From Spirochaetota bacterium (GTDB lineage: Bacteria > Spirochaetota > UBA4802 > UBA5550): a DNA stretch of 64,000 nucleotides. A model generated the notes under the pieces. The model did not search any database, was not told where the DNA came from, and saw nothing but the letters and a program-made list of their open reading frames with translations. Position 1 is the stretch's first letter, and every line of letters begins with the position of its first letter. The DNA is taken from assembly GCA_017999915.1 (NCBI GenBank), contig JAGNKX010000012.1:123277-187276 (forward strand), read 5' to 3'. Positions 9,426 through 18,648 of this stretch are shown one piece after another. The position numbers and the translations under genes were made by a program.

Positions 9426-11282
9426 ATGATTAAAAAGAAATATGTATTCATGTCAATTGCCCTGGCTGCACTGGTCGGGGCCGCGGGGTGCGAAACGGGC
9501 ACTATTCCCCTTATATCAGCTTTAACCGGGTCCTCAAGCTCCGAATCGACGGCGAAAGAGGTGGTGATATCCGGCGCCATGATCGAGACAGCGATGGCCG
9601 ATCAGGAGATCGATCCGGTGTCGCAGGTGACCTATGACGGCTACACGGGACACCTGGGGCACTACGCCTATCTCAAGGGCTCGTCGAAAAACCCGAAATA
9701 CTGCCTGGTTCTCACCGGCACGCCCTTCAGCATGGGATACCAGGCCGCGTACCTGATGCCGGAGCAAACCCACGCCATGCTCACGACCTTCCTCAAGCGA
9801 GCCGGTTTTGAGCAGTTCGCGATGTTCGGCCTCACCCTCAAGGAGGGCGACACCCTTTCCGAGGCACTCTGGGCGTGGATGTACGAGATGCTCTGCATCA
9901 TTGTCCAGGACGCGGAGCCCGACGTTCCCTCATACATGAAGGAAGAGATGAAGGGCCTCGTGGCGGGCCTGAACGCGGCAGGGTACACGGATGTGAAATA
10001 CATTGACGCGATGATCCTCAACCAGGGGGTTGATTCATTTTACTATCTTCTCGCGGCGCTCCTCGGCCAGCTCCCTTCGGGATCGCGTACGGACCTGGTC
10101 TGCCAGAGCCTGAAGAACCTGGCTGCGAAGAACACCGCGCTGAACCAGTATTTCGTTTTCAGCGGGGGCAGGGTATCGTTCCCGAAAGCGGACATGAAAA
10201 AATGGTTCCCCCGCGCCGGGTGCAACGAATTTGTCATTGCCGGCAACATCACCGCCGGCGGCAAGACCTATCACGGGAGGGACTTCATGTTCACCACCGG
10301 CGAGGTGTACCAGGACTGCGCTGCCATGATGGTCTACCTTCCGTCGGATGCGGGATCGAAGTCCTTTGTCACCGTGGACACGCCGGGCTTCGTGGGCCAC
10401 ACCACTGGCGTCAATACCGACGGCGTCTCCATCGGCCAGGACGTGAACCAGAGCGGCGCCTTCGGAACAACCATCGGGATGGGCTGCCTCATGGTGGTGC
10501 GCCACGTCCTCCAGTACTCGTCGACGCTCAAGGAGGCGGTCGGGCTTGTCCAGGGCCTTCCCCGCGGCATCACCTGGGACTATATCATCGGGGATGACGA
10601 TACGGATTCGGACTACGGTCCCGGCGTTGTGCTTGAAACGCTGCCCTCGGCCCCCTACTATGACGGGCCGAACTGCCTGCCCTGGTGGGAGCGCACGCTT
10701 CTCCTGGGCGCCATACTGCACCTTAACGATCCGGCGCCGGTCCATGGCGTCGGCATCCGCTCGGCCAAATGGACGTACCCGTCATATTACAGCGGGATCA
10801 ACCTGACCCTGAAGGTCGCCAATCCCTTTTACGCCGACCTGGGATACTGGAATATCGGGTTCAACTTCGCGCCGCAGACCGAGACCGACCCGGACATGGT
10901 GGTCGCGACCAACCACTTCATCATGCCGCGCATGCGCATGGCCCAGATGCACCCGATCGTCGGCGCGATCTACGAGATCTCGGGCCAGCTCGCGGAATCG
11001 ATGTGGCGCTATGACCACATGGTGGCCGACATCGGCTCCTATCGCGGGAAGATAGATTTCTTCGGCAGCGATCCGGAAAGACCCGCCGAAGGGACCGCGG
11101 GCTGGATCATCAATTTCCTGGACATCGGCAGGTGCGACTACTGGTCCGAGGTCGGGAACAGGGTGGAGGGGCACCGTGACATCATAGACAACGGCGAGCG
11201 CGAGCTCCGCTCCATATTCGGGTACATGGGCGAGCCTTGGGTCGGTGTGAGGCTCATGCCCTTTGCGGATTCAATGGAATGA
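9426..11282 (+). CDS. C45-type Ntn-hydrolase-like lipoprotein
   Basis: Predicted exported lipoprotein of 618 residues. The N-terminus MIKKKYVFMS plus a hydrophobic stretch ends in the relaxed lipobox GAAGC with Cys22. The body resembles the peptidase C45 / acyl-CoA:6-aminopenicillanate acyltransferase group of N-terminal-nucleophile amidohydrolases: a GCNEF motif (Cys266, candidate nucleophile), then TYHGRDFMF, and downstream GHTTGVNTDGVSIG. The nucleophile sits well inside the chain, so autocatalytic cleavage just before Cys266 would be needed if it works like family members. An ATG at 9417 directly abuts GGAGG, so the ATG at 9426, 9 nt from GGAGG, is the better start. The substrate is unknown; an amide or acyl-amino compound is a family-based guess. 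Confidence 0.72.
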   Translation: MIKKKYVFMSIALAALVGAAGCETGTIPLISALTGSSSSESTAKEVVISGAMIETAMADQEIDPVSQVTYDGYTGHLGHYAYLKGSSKNPKYCLVLTGTPFSMGYQAAYLMPEQTHAMLTTFLKRAGFEQFAMFGLTLKEGDTLSEALWAWMYEMLCIIVQDAEPDVPSYMKEEMKGLVAGLNAAGYTDVKYIDAMILNQGVDSFYYLLAALLGQLPSGSRTDLVCQSLKNLAAKNTALNQYFVFSGGRVSFPKADMKKWFPRAGCNEFVIAGNITAGGKTYHGRDFMFTTGEVYQDCAAMMVYLPSDAGSKSFVTVDTPGFVGHTTGVNTDGVSIGQDVNQSGAFGTTIGMGCLMVVRHVLQYSSTLKEAVGLVQGLPRGITWDYIIGDDDTDSDYGPGVVLETLPSAPYYDGPNCLPWWERTLLLGAILHLNDPAPVHGVGIRSAKWTYPSYYSGINLTLKVANPFYADLGYWNIGFNFAPQTETDPDMVVATNHFIMPRMRMAQMHPIVGAIYEISGQLAESMWRYDHMVADIGSYRGKIDFFGSDPERPAEGTAGWIINFLDIGRCDYWSEVGNRVEGHRDIIDNGERELRSIFGYMGEPWVGVRLMPFADSME

Positions 11283-11335
11283 CCTGGATGAACCAGGTTA
11301 AGTAGCATCAATCATTAAGGAAGGCGCACATTCAT

Positions 11336-11363
11336 CAATAAGGCCCATGGGAAACCATGGGCC
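11336..11363 (-). terminator. Intrinsic terminator after the ABC permease gene
   Basis: A perfect 9-bp stem (GGCCCATGG and CCATGGGCC, 11342-11363) with a 4-nt loop is followed on the minus strand by TTATT. It lies between convergent genes. On the plus strand the first gene ends in a smaller dyad (ACCTGG and CCAGGT, 11282-11298). Confidence 0.6.
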
Positions 11364-11394
11364 CTGCGTTTGATAGCCATGGCATAACAGGGAA

Positions 11395-12231
11395 TTATCC
11401 GATATCCTGCTTCCGGAACAGGACCAGCAGGCCCGCGATGGCGGCCGCACAATAGACCGCTATGTTGATCATCGGGTGTATGGGGCCGGCGTAATCGAAG
11501 GGATTGTTTTCTATGAACGAAGAGGCGAAGGATTGGACCGTCGATATCTTGGGCAGCGCCAGGTAGATCACTTTCCACACGGATATGTCGGGGAGCTTCG
11601 CGGCGTTCGCTTCCATGAGGCCCCGCGCCATGTCGCTGGTGGCGATGGAATAGACGCCGTCGCCGATATGGCCGAAGACGCCGATGGCGGATATGACGAT
11701 GAAGCAGGCGAAATCCGGCATGTAGAGCGACAGGAGCATCACGAAGAACACCACGAACAGTATATTTATTGAACAGAGCATGGAGGCAAGCAGAAATCCC
11801 GGCACCGCCTCTCCGGTCTTGGCCAGCCCGATCGCGAAGATGATCCCGTGGAGGGCGAACATGAACACGAAGGCCACGGCCCAGAGACCGGCCGCCTTGC
11901 CGGCGATATATTCGTACCGCGAGACCGGCTTCGACAGAACGGCGCTCTGGGTGCCGTCGCTCCGCTCGCGCTTGTACAGGCGCATGGACAGCAGGGCGGC
12001 GATGATCATGGCCACGGTGGCGACGAAATTGAACATTCCCTTTGACGCGCCCAGGGCGAAGGAAGCGGCGCTCACCTGCTGGTCGTTGATGACATAGTCG
12101 CCCTGGTAGCAGTTCCTGATCCCGAGGACAATGAACCCGCAGATGACGAATATGACCACCAGGCTCTTCTGCCTGATCTGGTCGGATACGGTATGACCGG
12201 CGATGCGGAGTATTGTTTTCAGTTTATCCAT
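11395..12231 (-). CDS. ABC-2 type transporter permease
   Basis: Membrane subunit of an ABC exporter, 278 residues, with about six hydrophobic segments. The first begins near residue 22 (SLVVIFVICGFIVLGI) and the last ends near the C-terminus. The conserved ABC-2/NosY-like stretch KRERSDGTQSAVLSKPVSR lies in the first cytoplasmic loop. It starts 1 nt after the stop of the ATPase gene, so the two form one transporter operon. The cargo is unknown; NosY/GldF-like permeases export or flip diverse substrates. Confidence 0.88.
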   Translation of the reverse strand: MDKLKTILRIAGHTVSDQIRQKSLVVIFVICGFIVLGIRNCYQGDYVINDQQVSAASFALGASKGMFNFVATVAMIIAALLSMRLYKRERSDGTQSAVLSKPVSRYEYIAGKAAGLWAVAFVFMFALHGIIFAIGLAKTGEAVPGFLLASMLCSINILFVVFFVMLLSLYMPDFACFIVISAIGVFGHIGDGVYSIATSDMARGLMEANAAKLPDISVWKVIYLALPKISTVQSFASSFIENNPFDYAGPIHPMINIAVYCAAAIAGLLVLFRKQDIG

Positions 12232-12232
12232 G

Positions 12233-12937
12233 TTATCCCTGCACGTACCGGACGAAGACGTCTTCCAGGTTCTCTCCTTTCCTGACGATGGAGGCGATGG
12301 CGTCTTTCACCAGCAGTTTCCCGTTTTTGATGATGGCCGCGGTGTCGCAGACTTTTTCAACCTCCGAAAGGAGGTGCGAGTTCAGGAGGATCGTCATGCC
12401 GTCCTTCCGGAGGTTCTCGAGGATCATGCGGATCTCGCGGATGCCGATCGGATCCAGCCCGGCGGTCGGCTCGTCCAGCATGAGGACCTTCGGTTTTCCC
12501 AGGAGGCACGCCCCCAGGCCGATGCGCTGCACCATGCCCTTGCTGTAGGTCCTTGACAGGTCCCGTTCCTTGCCCGTCATGCCGACCATTTCGACGATGG
12601 AGCCGATCTGCTCCCTCGCCTCCGATTTGGAAAGCCCGATATAATCGGCGCAGCGGGCCAGGTACGCGTATCCCGACAGGTGCTGCGCTATCTTGTGATT
12701 TTCGGCAAGGTACCCGACGCCGGCCCGTGCGGCGGTGTCATGGGAAGGGACCCCGTCGATGGAGACCTGGCCGCTTGTCGGCGCGGTAAAATCGAGGAGC
12801 ATCTTGACGATGGTCGTTTTTCCCGCGCCGTTGGGGCCGAGGAGGGCGAAATATTCGCCTTTATGCACCTCGAAGGAAACGGCATCGACCGCGGTCAGGG
12901 CGCCGTATTGCTTGGTGGCTCTGTCAATCGTAATCAT
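12233..12937 (-). CDS. ABC transporter ATP-binding protein
   Basis: ATPase partner of the adjacent permease. The 234-residue protein carries Walker A GPNGAGKTT, the signature YSKGMVQR (a variant of LSGGQ common in NatA/CcmA-like exporters) and Walker B VLMLDEP with the following TAGLD. An in-frame ATG 9 nt further upstream sits directly on the AAGGA ribosome binding site, so I prefer the ATG at 12937 (MITIDRATKQYG), 8 nt from AAGGA. The gene is divergent from the metallophosphoesterase gene. Confidence 0.9.
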   Translation of the reverse strand: MITIDRATKQYGALTAVDAVSFEVHKGEYFALLGPNGAGKTTIVKMLLDFTAPTSGQVSIDGVPSHDTAARAGVGYLAENHKIAQHLSGYAYLARCADYIGLSKSEAREQIGSIVEMVGMTGKERDLSRTYSKGMVQRIGLGACLLGKPKVLMLDEPTAGLDPIGIREIRMILENLRKDGMTILLNSHLLSEVEKVCDTAAIIKNGKLLVKDAIASIVRKGENLEDVFVRYVQG

Positions 12938-13090
12938 TATGAGCATCCTTATTCTTTAACGTGGCGCCGGGGGATCGTAAAAGTCAAGAAAAATATTCTA
13001 CTGCTACCGCTGCCATCGTGCGCCCCTGGCCATGAAAAGTATTGACATACGAAAAAGCTATTGTTACGTACATACTCCTTGAGGTTCATC

Positions 13091-14380
13091 ATGAAAAACC
13101 GGTTCCCCGTATTATTGTTTGCCCTTGCATTTGTTTTTATTTGCAGCGCTTCGTCTTCCGTCTTTAACAATACATCGATCAATGAAAACCTCAACGCCAC
13201 CGGGAAGCCGGATCATATCGTCTTGACCTGGACCGATGATCCCGCGACGACCCAGACGATCTCATGGCGGGGGGCGCCTGCGGTAATGGAGGGCAGCGTC
13301 GAATACAGCGAGGCCGATGGGGCGGCTTCGGAAAGATCCGTTGCCAAAGCCCATGTTGAGTTTTTCTCCACCATATCAAGTGACAGGCCCGGTAAGATGA
13401 ATATCTTCAGCGCCACCCTCAGGAAGCTCAAGGCGGATACCCGCTATTCATACCGGGTCGCCAACGGAAGCGTGTACAGTCCGCGCTATACCTTCACAAC
13501 GGCAGACAGGGACCCTGAAACGGCGGAGTTCCTGATTTTCGGCGACAGCCAGAGCGGGAATTACAAAAATCCCGATTATTCCCAGTGGCATGATACGGTG
13601 ACGAAGGCGGTGGCGCTCAATAGCAAGGCGCGATTCTTTATCAGCATGGGCGACCTGGTTGAAACAGGACAGAATTATATCCATTGGGACAATTGGTTCA
13701 ATGCGGCGCAGGATGTGATCCGCACGATCCCCATGGCGCCTGTCGTGGGGAACCATGAGACATACACGTTAAAAAGGAAGTCCTATTCCACTCCCCGGTA
13801 TTTCGTGAGCCAGTTTAAAACGTTCCGGAACGGACCTGATGGTTTGAAAGGACAGGTCTATTCTTTCGATTACGGGCCGGCGCACTTTTCGATACTGGAC
13901 AGCCAGCAGGAAGAGGAAACTCCCGGCGATGACAGGATGCTGAAGGTGCAGGCGGCATGGCTAGAGAAAGATCTCAGGTCAACCGGCAAGAGGTGGAAGC
14001 TGGTTTTTTTCCATAAAACTCCCTATTCCCATTACTTCCTGGACAGGAACAAGAGCGTCAGGGAGGCCTTTTGCCCGGTCATTGAGAGGCATCACGTGGA
14101 TGTCGTTTTCAACGGCCACGATCATGTCCTTGCCAGGACAAAGCCCATGGAAAAAGATATATCTTACGATGACCCGAAGGACGGCACGGTCTATTACACC
14201 ACGGGGAGAAGCGGTCCAAAATACTATAAGATCATGGTGCCGTCGTCGGTGGATGTTTTTTTCCATAATCCCACGGACCAGCCCTGCTATGAAGCGGTCA
14301 CGGTCACTGATAAATCATTGCGTATTGTTGCCCGCAAACAGGATGGGTCTGTAATAGATGATTATGTTATTAGAAAGTGA
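13091..14380 (+). CDS. Secreted purple-acid-phosphatase-like metallophosphoesterase
   Basis: Exported phosphoesterase of 429 residues. MKNRF plus a hydrophobic stretch to about residue 20 is a signal peptide. Residues about 35-130 resemble the fibronectin-III-like N-terminal domain of purple acid phosphatases (HIVLTWTDDPATTQTISWR). The calcineurin-type metal ligands follow in order: FGDSQSG, MGDLVETG, VVGNHET and FNGHDHV. All are intact. An upstream in-frame TTG is possible, but GAGG 6 nt before the ATG at 13091 supports the shorter form. Family members hydrolyse phosphomonoesters; the substrate here is not indicated by neighbours. Confidence 0.85.
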   Translation: MKNRFPVLLFALAFVFICSASSSVFNNTSINENLNATGKPDHIVLTWTDDPATTQTISWRGAPAVMEGSVEYSEADGAASERSVAKAHVEFFSTISSDRPGKMNIFSATLRKLKADTRYSYRVANGSVYSPRYTFTTADRDPETAEFLIFGDSQSGNYKNPDYSQWHDTVTKAVALNSKARFFISMGDLVETGQNYIHWDNWFNAAQDVIRTIPMAPVVGNHETYTLKRKSYSTPRYFVSQFKTFRNGPDGLKGQVYSFDYGPAHFSILDSQQEEETPGDDRMLKVQAAWLEKDLRSTGKRWKLVFFHKTPYSHYFLDRNKSVREAFCPVIERHHVDVVFNGHDHVLARTKPMEKDISYDDPKDGTVYYTTGRSGPKYYKIMVPSSVDVFFHNPTDQPCYEAVTVTDKSLRIVARKQDGSVIDDYVIRK

Positions 14381-14419
14381 CACAGCCTTCCGAACAATTA
14401 TTTTAAATACAGTATACAA

Positions 14420-14446
14420 TTGTGATTGCCATTTCGATGGTATAAT
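14420..14446 (+). promoter_or_regulatory. Candidate promoter (extended -10) ahead of the accessory block
   Basis: TATAAT at 14441-14446 is preceded by TGG, giving an extended -10 element, with TTGTGA at 14420-14425 as a -35 at 15-nt spacing. It sits about 115 nt before the FGGY kinase start and could drive the 14.5-18.3 kb genes. Confidence 0.42.
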
Positions 14447-14561
14447 GGTTGGTTCAGTATTGATACGGTTTCCGGTGTCGATATCGAATTGATCGAGGGG
14501 GCCGTCGAGATGGCCATCATGCACAGGCTCTGACCCTGGCCACCGTTCGAGGAGGGCATCC

Positions 14562-16148
14562 ATGGAAGAGAAGAATCTCATTCTTGCGATCGATGTGGGC
14601 ACCACGGAGACCAAGGCGGTGCTGGTGAGCCCGGACGGCTACATCGATTCGCGCCAGATGTCCTGTACTCTCTCCTACCCGGAGCACGCCTGCGTGGAGC
14701 AGTCTCCCGATGAGCTGGCCGGCGCGATCTACGGTACCGCCAGGGAGGTCCTGGCGGCGCACCCGGAATGTCTGCCCCGGCTCGCTGCCATGGCCTTCAC
14801 GAGCCAGATGCAGAACGCCATCCCCATCGGCAAGGACGGCAGGCCCCTGATGAACTCCATGACGTGGATGGACGAGCGCGCCGCCGCCTTCGTCCGGGAG
14901 GAGCTGCTCCGGGGCCTCGTAAAGATCGAAGGCTATCCTCTTTCCAGGATCCTCAGGTTCATACCGATTACCGGCGGTATGCCGGGTACCACCGGGAAGG
15001 ACACGGTCTGCAAGATCGCATGGCTGAAAAAGAACAGGCCGGAGATATACGACGCGACGCACAGGTTCCTTGACGTGAAAGACTATGCCGTCTTTCTCGC
15101 CACGGGCAATTTTGTGACCTCCTACGACATGGCCTACGTCACCTGGCTCATGGACACCAGGGGCGATCAGAAAAAATGGCACTGGTCCGATAGCATCCAC
15201 CGCATGTTCGGCCTTGACCCGGGGAAGATGCCGGATCTCAGGGCCTCCACCGCAGTGGCCGGGAAGGTGACCGGCGAATTCTCCGCTAAAACCGGCGTTC
15301 CCGAGGGCCTGCCCGTGGTCAACGGCTCCGGCGACATGCTCACCTCGGCCATCGGGTCCGGCGCCATCGAGCCCGGCAGGATCCACGTGAACATAGGCAC
15401 AGCCGGGTGAGTGGCCACGCACCATCCGAAGAAGACCATCGACATGGCGCACTACGTCGGCACCACCGCCTCGGGGATGCCGGGAATCTTCCTCATCATC
15501 AGCAAGCAGGAGACCCTGGGGGCCGCCCTGGACTGGATCAAGGGAATACTCTACCCGCCGAGGTTCACCGGGGAGATGTCCGCCCGGGACGTGTACGCGG
15601 ACCTGGACCGGGAGGCGGCGCAGTCGCCGGCCGGGGCGAACAATGTCATCTTCACCCCCTGGCTCTTTGGCGAGCGCTCCCCGGTCAACAATCCCTACCT
15701 GCGCGGCCAGATATTCAACATCGGCATGAACACGGTCAGGGCCGACCTCCTGCGCGCGGCCATGGAGGGAGTGGCCTACAATATACGCTGGGGGATGGAG
15801 TACGTGGAGAAGCTGTCCCTGAAGGCGTCAAAGCCCTCGTCGGAGGCCGTCAGGCTGATCGGCGGCGCCTCCAAGAGCGACATATGGTGCCGCATCTTCG
15901 CCGACGTGCTACAGAAGCCCGTGGTGCAGATGAAGAACCCGCAGATGGCCAGCGCCCTGGGCGTCGCGGCTACCGCCATGGTGGCGCTGGGGATATACAA
16001 GGAGTTCACCGATATCGACAGAATTCTTGAAAAGGGAAACACCTACACGCCCGATCCGGGCAACGCGGCGGTGTACGACAGGCTCTACGGGCAATACAAG
16101 GCGCTGTACAAGAACAACAGGGCAGCCTTCAATACCATCAACAGTTAA
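14562..16148 (+). pseudogene. FGGY-family carbohydrate kinase interrupted by an in-frame TGA
   Basis: Two adjacent reading frames in the same frame together make a complete FGGY kinase (528 residues if read through). The first part (282 residues) has the N-terminal ATP-binding phosphate motif AIDVGTTETKAVLV and the substrate-region MTWMDERAAAF. The second has FTPWLFGERSPVNNPYLRG and GGASKSDIWCRIFADVL of the C-terminal domain. They are split by TGA at 15408-15410 inside the conserved GTAG-x-VA motif, where relatives such as xylulokinase-like proteins commonly have Trp. A TGG to TGA change or a sequencing error is the simplest cause; no other lesion is seen. GAGGAGGG precedes the start. Restart at GTG 15411 lacks a ribosome binding site. 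The next gene is a glycerol-3-phosphate dehydrogenase, suggesting glycerol or a related polyol as substrate, by inference. Confidence 0.8.
15408..15410 (+). other. In-frame TGA codon inside the FGGY kinase
   Basis: The stop codon sits between codons for NIGTAG and VATHHPKK with no frame change on either side. At this place FGGY relatives usually carry Trp. A weak imperfect stem (AGTG and GCCA pairing with TGGC and CACT, 15410-15453) follows, but it is too open to support a recoding signal. Confidence 0.7.
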
Positions 16149-16160
16149 GCGAGCAAAGAC

Positions 16161-17774
16161 ATGGAACGATTCATCGAAACGTATAAGGACGAACAGTTCG
16201 ACGTCATCGTCATCGGCGGCGGGATCACCGGCGCGGCCGTGGCCTACGACGCGGCGAGCCGCGGCCTCTCGGTGGCCCTGGTGGGGAAGGGCGATTTCGG
16301 CTGCGCCACCTCGGCCGCCACCTCCAAGTTCATTCACGGAGGGCTCCGCTACCTGAAGACCTTCGAGTTCGCCCTGGTGCGGGAGTCGCTCCGGGAGCGG
16401 AGGATCATGGAGAACATCGCGCCGAACTTCGTCTATCCCCTGGCCTGCATGTTCACCAGCCCCTCCCTGGTGATAAACATCGGCCTTTATCTTTACGATA
16501 TCCTGGCCTTCGACAAGGGCTTCACCTGGGACAAGAAGAAAAAGATCCCGAACCATTCCTCCATGTCCCGGGACCGGGCCCTGCGGGAGGAGCCGAACGT
16601 GAAGCGTGACGGCTTCACCGGGGCCGGCATCTACTACGACTGCATCAGCATCTGTCCCGAGCGGCTCACCCTGGCCTTTGTCAAGTCCGCGGAGCAGTGC
16701 GGGGCCAGGGTGGCCAACTATGCGAAGGCGGAGGATTTCATCATCACCGGGGACGGATCCGTTGCCGGCGTGGTGGCGCGGGACCTCGTTAAAAATAAGA
16801 AATACTCGATCAGGGCGTCATGTACCGTCAACTGCGCCGGCCCCTGGGCCGACGAGGTGCTGGGGATGGCGAAGAAGGGTGACAGCGGCCACGCCATCCA
16901 GCGCTCCGAGGGTATCCACATCATCGTGGACAGCCGCACGAAGACCTACGCCGTGGGAACCATGACAAAGAAGCAGCACTTCTTCCTGATACCCTGGCGG
17001 GGCAAGACCCTCATCGGCACCACGGACAAGGTGTATCCCGGCAGCCCCGACGGGTACCGCGTCACGAGGCGGAGCATCGAGGAGCTCCTTGACCTGGTGA
17101 ACGCCAACTTCGGCAACGACGATCCGATCCGGTACAAGGATGTGCGGTTCGCCTATGGCGGCCTGCGGCCCCTGGTCGGCTCGGACGGGGGCGACAGCTA
17201 CACCACCACCAGGAAGTACGAGGTCATTGACCACGCCGCGGAGGGGCTCGGCGGCCTCATCACCGCCGAGGGCGGCAAGTATACCACAAGCCGCAACCTG
17301 GCTGAGCAGGTGCTGCGGGCCCTGGAGAAGCGGCTGGGGAGGAAGCTGGCAAAGTGCGTCACCGCGTCCCAAAGGCTCGCCGGGTGCGACATTGACGATG
17401 TGGACGCCTTCATCGGGAAGATCAAAAGGGAAAATCCCGACATCGCCCCGTCCACCATGGAATACCTGGGGAGGCACTACGGCACCGATTACAGCGGCGT
17501 GGCGGAGCTGGCGCGGAAGGATAAGAAGCTGCGGGAGCCGCTGAACGCAGACGGCGAGATCCTGGCCCAGGTGGTCTATGCCATTGAGCATGAGATGGCC
17601 TTCACCCTGAAGGACATCCTGTTCCGGCGGACCGGGATCGGCACACTGGGGCACCCCGGCGCCAAGGTCCTCAATGCCGTGGCCGACCTGGCCGCGAAGA
17701 AGCTCAAGTGGAGCGCCGAGAGGAAGAAGAAGGAGCTCCGGGAAGCGGAGGAGGCCTTCAGGCTGCCGAAATGA
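16161..17774 (+). CDS. FAD-dependent glycerol-3-phosphate dehydrogenase family protein
   Basis: Flavoprotein of 537 residues that oxidises glycerol-3-phosphate or a similar phosphate to the keto form and passes electrons to a membrane acceptor. The N-terminal dinucleotide fold VIVIGGGITGAAVAYDAASRG (split by the reader into VIVIGGGITG and AAVAYDAASRG) is followed by the GlpD signature SKFIHGGLRYL. Later come GTTDKVYPG and the YGGLRPL / EGGKYTTSRNLAEQ region of the DAO fold, with a DAO_C-type helical tail. It lies 12 nt after the FGGY kinase, the classic kinase plus dehydrogenase pairing of glycerol catabolism. The ribosome binding site is weak (GAGCAAAG). Confidence 0.88.
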   Translation: MERFIETYKDEQFDVIVIGGGITGAAVAYDAASRGLSVALVGKGDFGCATSAATSKFIHGGLRYLKTFEFALVRESLRERRIMENIAPNFVYPLACMFTSPSLVINIGLYLYDILAFDKGFTWDKKKKIPNHSSMSRDRALREEPNVKRDGFTGAGIYYDCISICPERLTLAFVKSAEQCGARVANYAKAEDFIITGDGSVAGVVARDLVKNKKYSIRASCTVNCAGPWADEVLGMAKKGDSGHAIQRSEGIHIIVDSRTKTYAVGTMTKKQHFFLIPWRGKTLIGTTDKVYPGSPDGYRVTRRSIEELLDLVNANFGNDDPIRYKDVRFAYGGLRPLVGSDGGDSYTTTRKYEVIDHAAEGLGGLITAEGGKYTTSRNLAEQVLRALEKRLGRKLAKCVTASQRLAGCDIDDVDAFIGKIKRENPDIAPSTMEYLGRHYGTDYSGVAELARKDKKLREPLNADGEILAQVVYAIEHEMAFTLKDILFRRTGIGTLGHPGAKVLNAVADLAAKKLKWSAERKKKELREAEEAFRLPK

Positions 17775-17841
17775 ATGATAACGGGAAGCCATGGTTCCGT
17801 AGAAGATAAGAGCCGGATCTATTAAATGAGGGAAATGTATT

Positions 17842-18330
17842 ATGAAGATTTCTGAAAAGCAGCTCAATGGCCTGTCACAGGTATCCTTCGCGCGGATGGA
17901 CGGCGCCTGGTTCATGGCCGTGGCCAGGAAGTTCGGCATTGACGCAGCCTGGGAAATGGATGTGGCGGCGTGGAAGCAGTTTTCCTACGTGATGGGGAAG
18001 CACATCAGGAAGAACATCTTGCCCGATCCTGTCTGGCCTGACAGTTTCCTGGACGCCATGGAAATCTTCATGAGCATTCTTGGCATAACAAACCGGACCG
18101 TCGACATGGAGGACGGCGCAATCCGTGTACGGGTAAGCGACTGCGATATTCAGAAGGGCATCGCCAAGGCGGGGATAGCCGACTGCGGCATCGTCACCGT
18201 GGAAACCTATACGGGAATGGCCCGCGGGCTTTTCGGCAAAGAGACCGATATCGAGGTCGTTCACGCGAAAAACCTGAACCGGGGAGATGATTGCTGCGAG
18301 GTGGTCATTAAGGGCGCATTTAAGAACTGA
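17842..18330 (+). CDS. Uncharacterised protein, DUF6125-like
   Basis: A 162-residue soluble protein with no catalytic motif that I recognise. The start LSQVSFARMDGAWFMAVARKFGIDAAWE is close to the pattern of small bacterial proteins annotated DUF6125 (an aromatic, DGxWF-type opening followed by a helical region). The second half is a predicted alpha/beta domain with several cysteines (residues near 107, 122 and 151). A GAGGGAAA ribosome binding site precedes the ATG. It is 67 nt downstream of the dehydrogenase gene and probably ends that transcript. Family assignment is from memory of the pattern and needs a profile search. Confidence 0.6.
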   Translation: MKISEKQLNGLSQVSFARMDGAWFMAVARKFGIDAAWEMDVAAWKQFSYVMGKHIRKNILPDPVWPDSFLDAMEIFMSILGITNRTVDMEDGAIRVRVSDCDIQKGIAKAGIADCGIVTVETYTGMARGLFGKETDIEVVHAKNLNRGDDCCEVVIKGAFKN

Positions 18331-18648
18331 GATGCAGGTTTCAGGGGTATTCTATTGGACTATAGGCTTTCCGCCCGCCAAATAAGATAACGTTTCTCTT
18401 CCTTATTATAAAATGATCTTCTGCATTTTATTCCGCCATTAAATGAAATAATATTTATAGCTCCTGAAGTTGTACGGTGGTCCCTCATTATTTAAATTAA
18501 TGACATAAAATTTTATTTGTATATTTTATACAGCTATTAATTTGTGAAAATATTGTATAAAATAAAAATTATGTTGACAGGTATATATAATATATATATA
18601 GAATATATATAGTTAATCGACAGTAATTCAATAAGACGAGCTAATCCA
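18331..18648. other. AT-rich intergenic island ahead of the PadR gene
   Basis: About 318 bp with no gene; strikingly AT-rich compared with the flanking GC-rich coding DNA, ending in alternating TA runs at 18581-18613. It holds the promoter annotated at 18574-18602. Overlapping AT dyads here could be the PadR operator. Confidence 0.55.
18574..18602 (+). promoter_or_regulatory. Promoter and likely operator of the PadR gene
   Basis: A perfect -35 TTGACA at 18574-18579, a 17-nt spacer made mostly of TA repeats, and -10 TATAGA at 18597-18602, about 45 nt before the start codon. PadR proteins often repress their own genes by binding dyads across the promoter; the alternating AT tract offers such symmetry, but the exact operator cannot be set by eye. 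Confidence 0.5.

Noticed and set aside
15408..15453. Possible selenocysteine signal after the in-frame TGA of the FGGY kinase
   Set aside because: A weak stem can be drawn from 15410 to 15453, but it has a 27-nt open loop and a bulge, and the position is Trp in relatives rather than Cys or Sec. A nonsense change is simpler.
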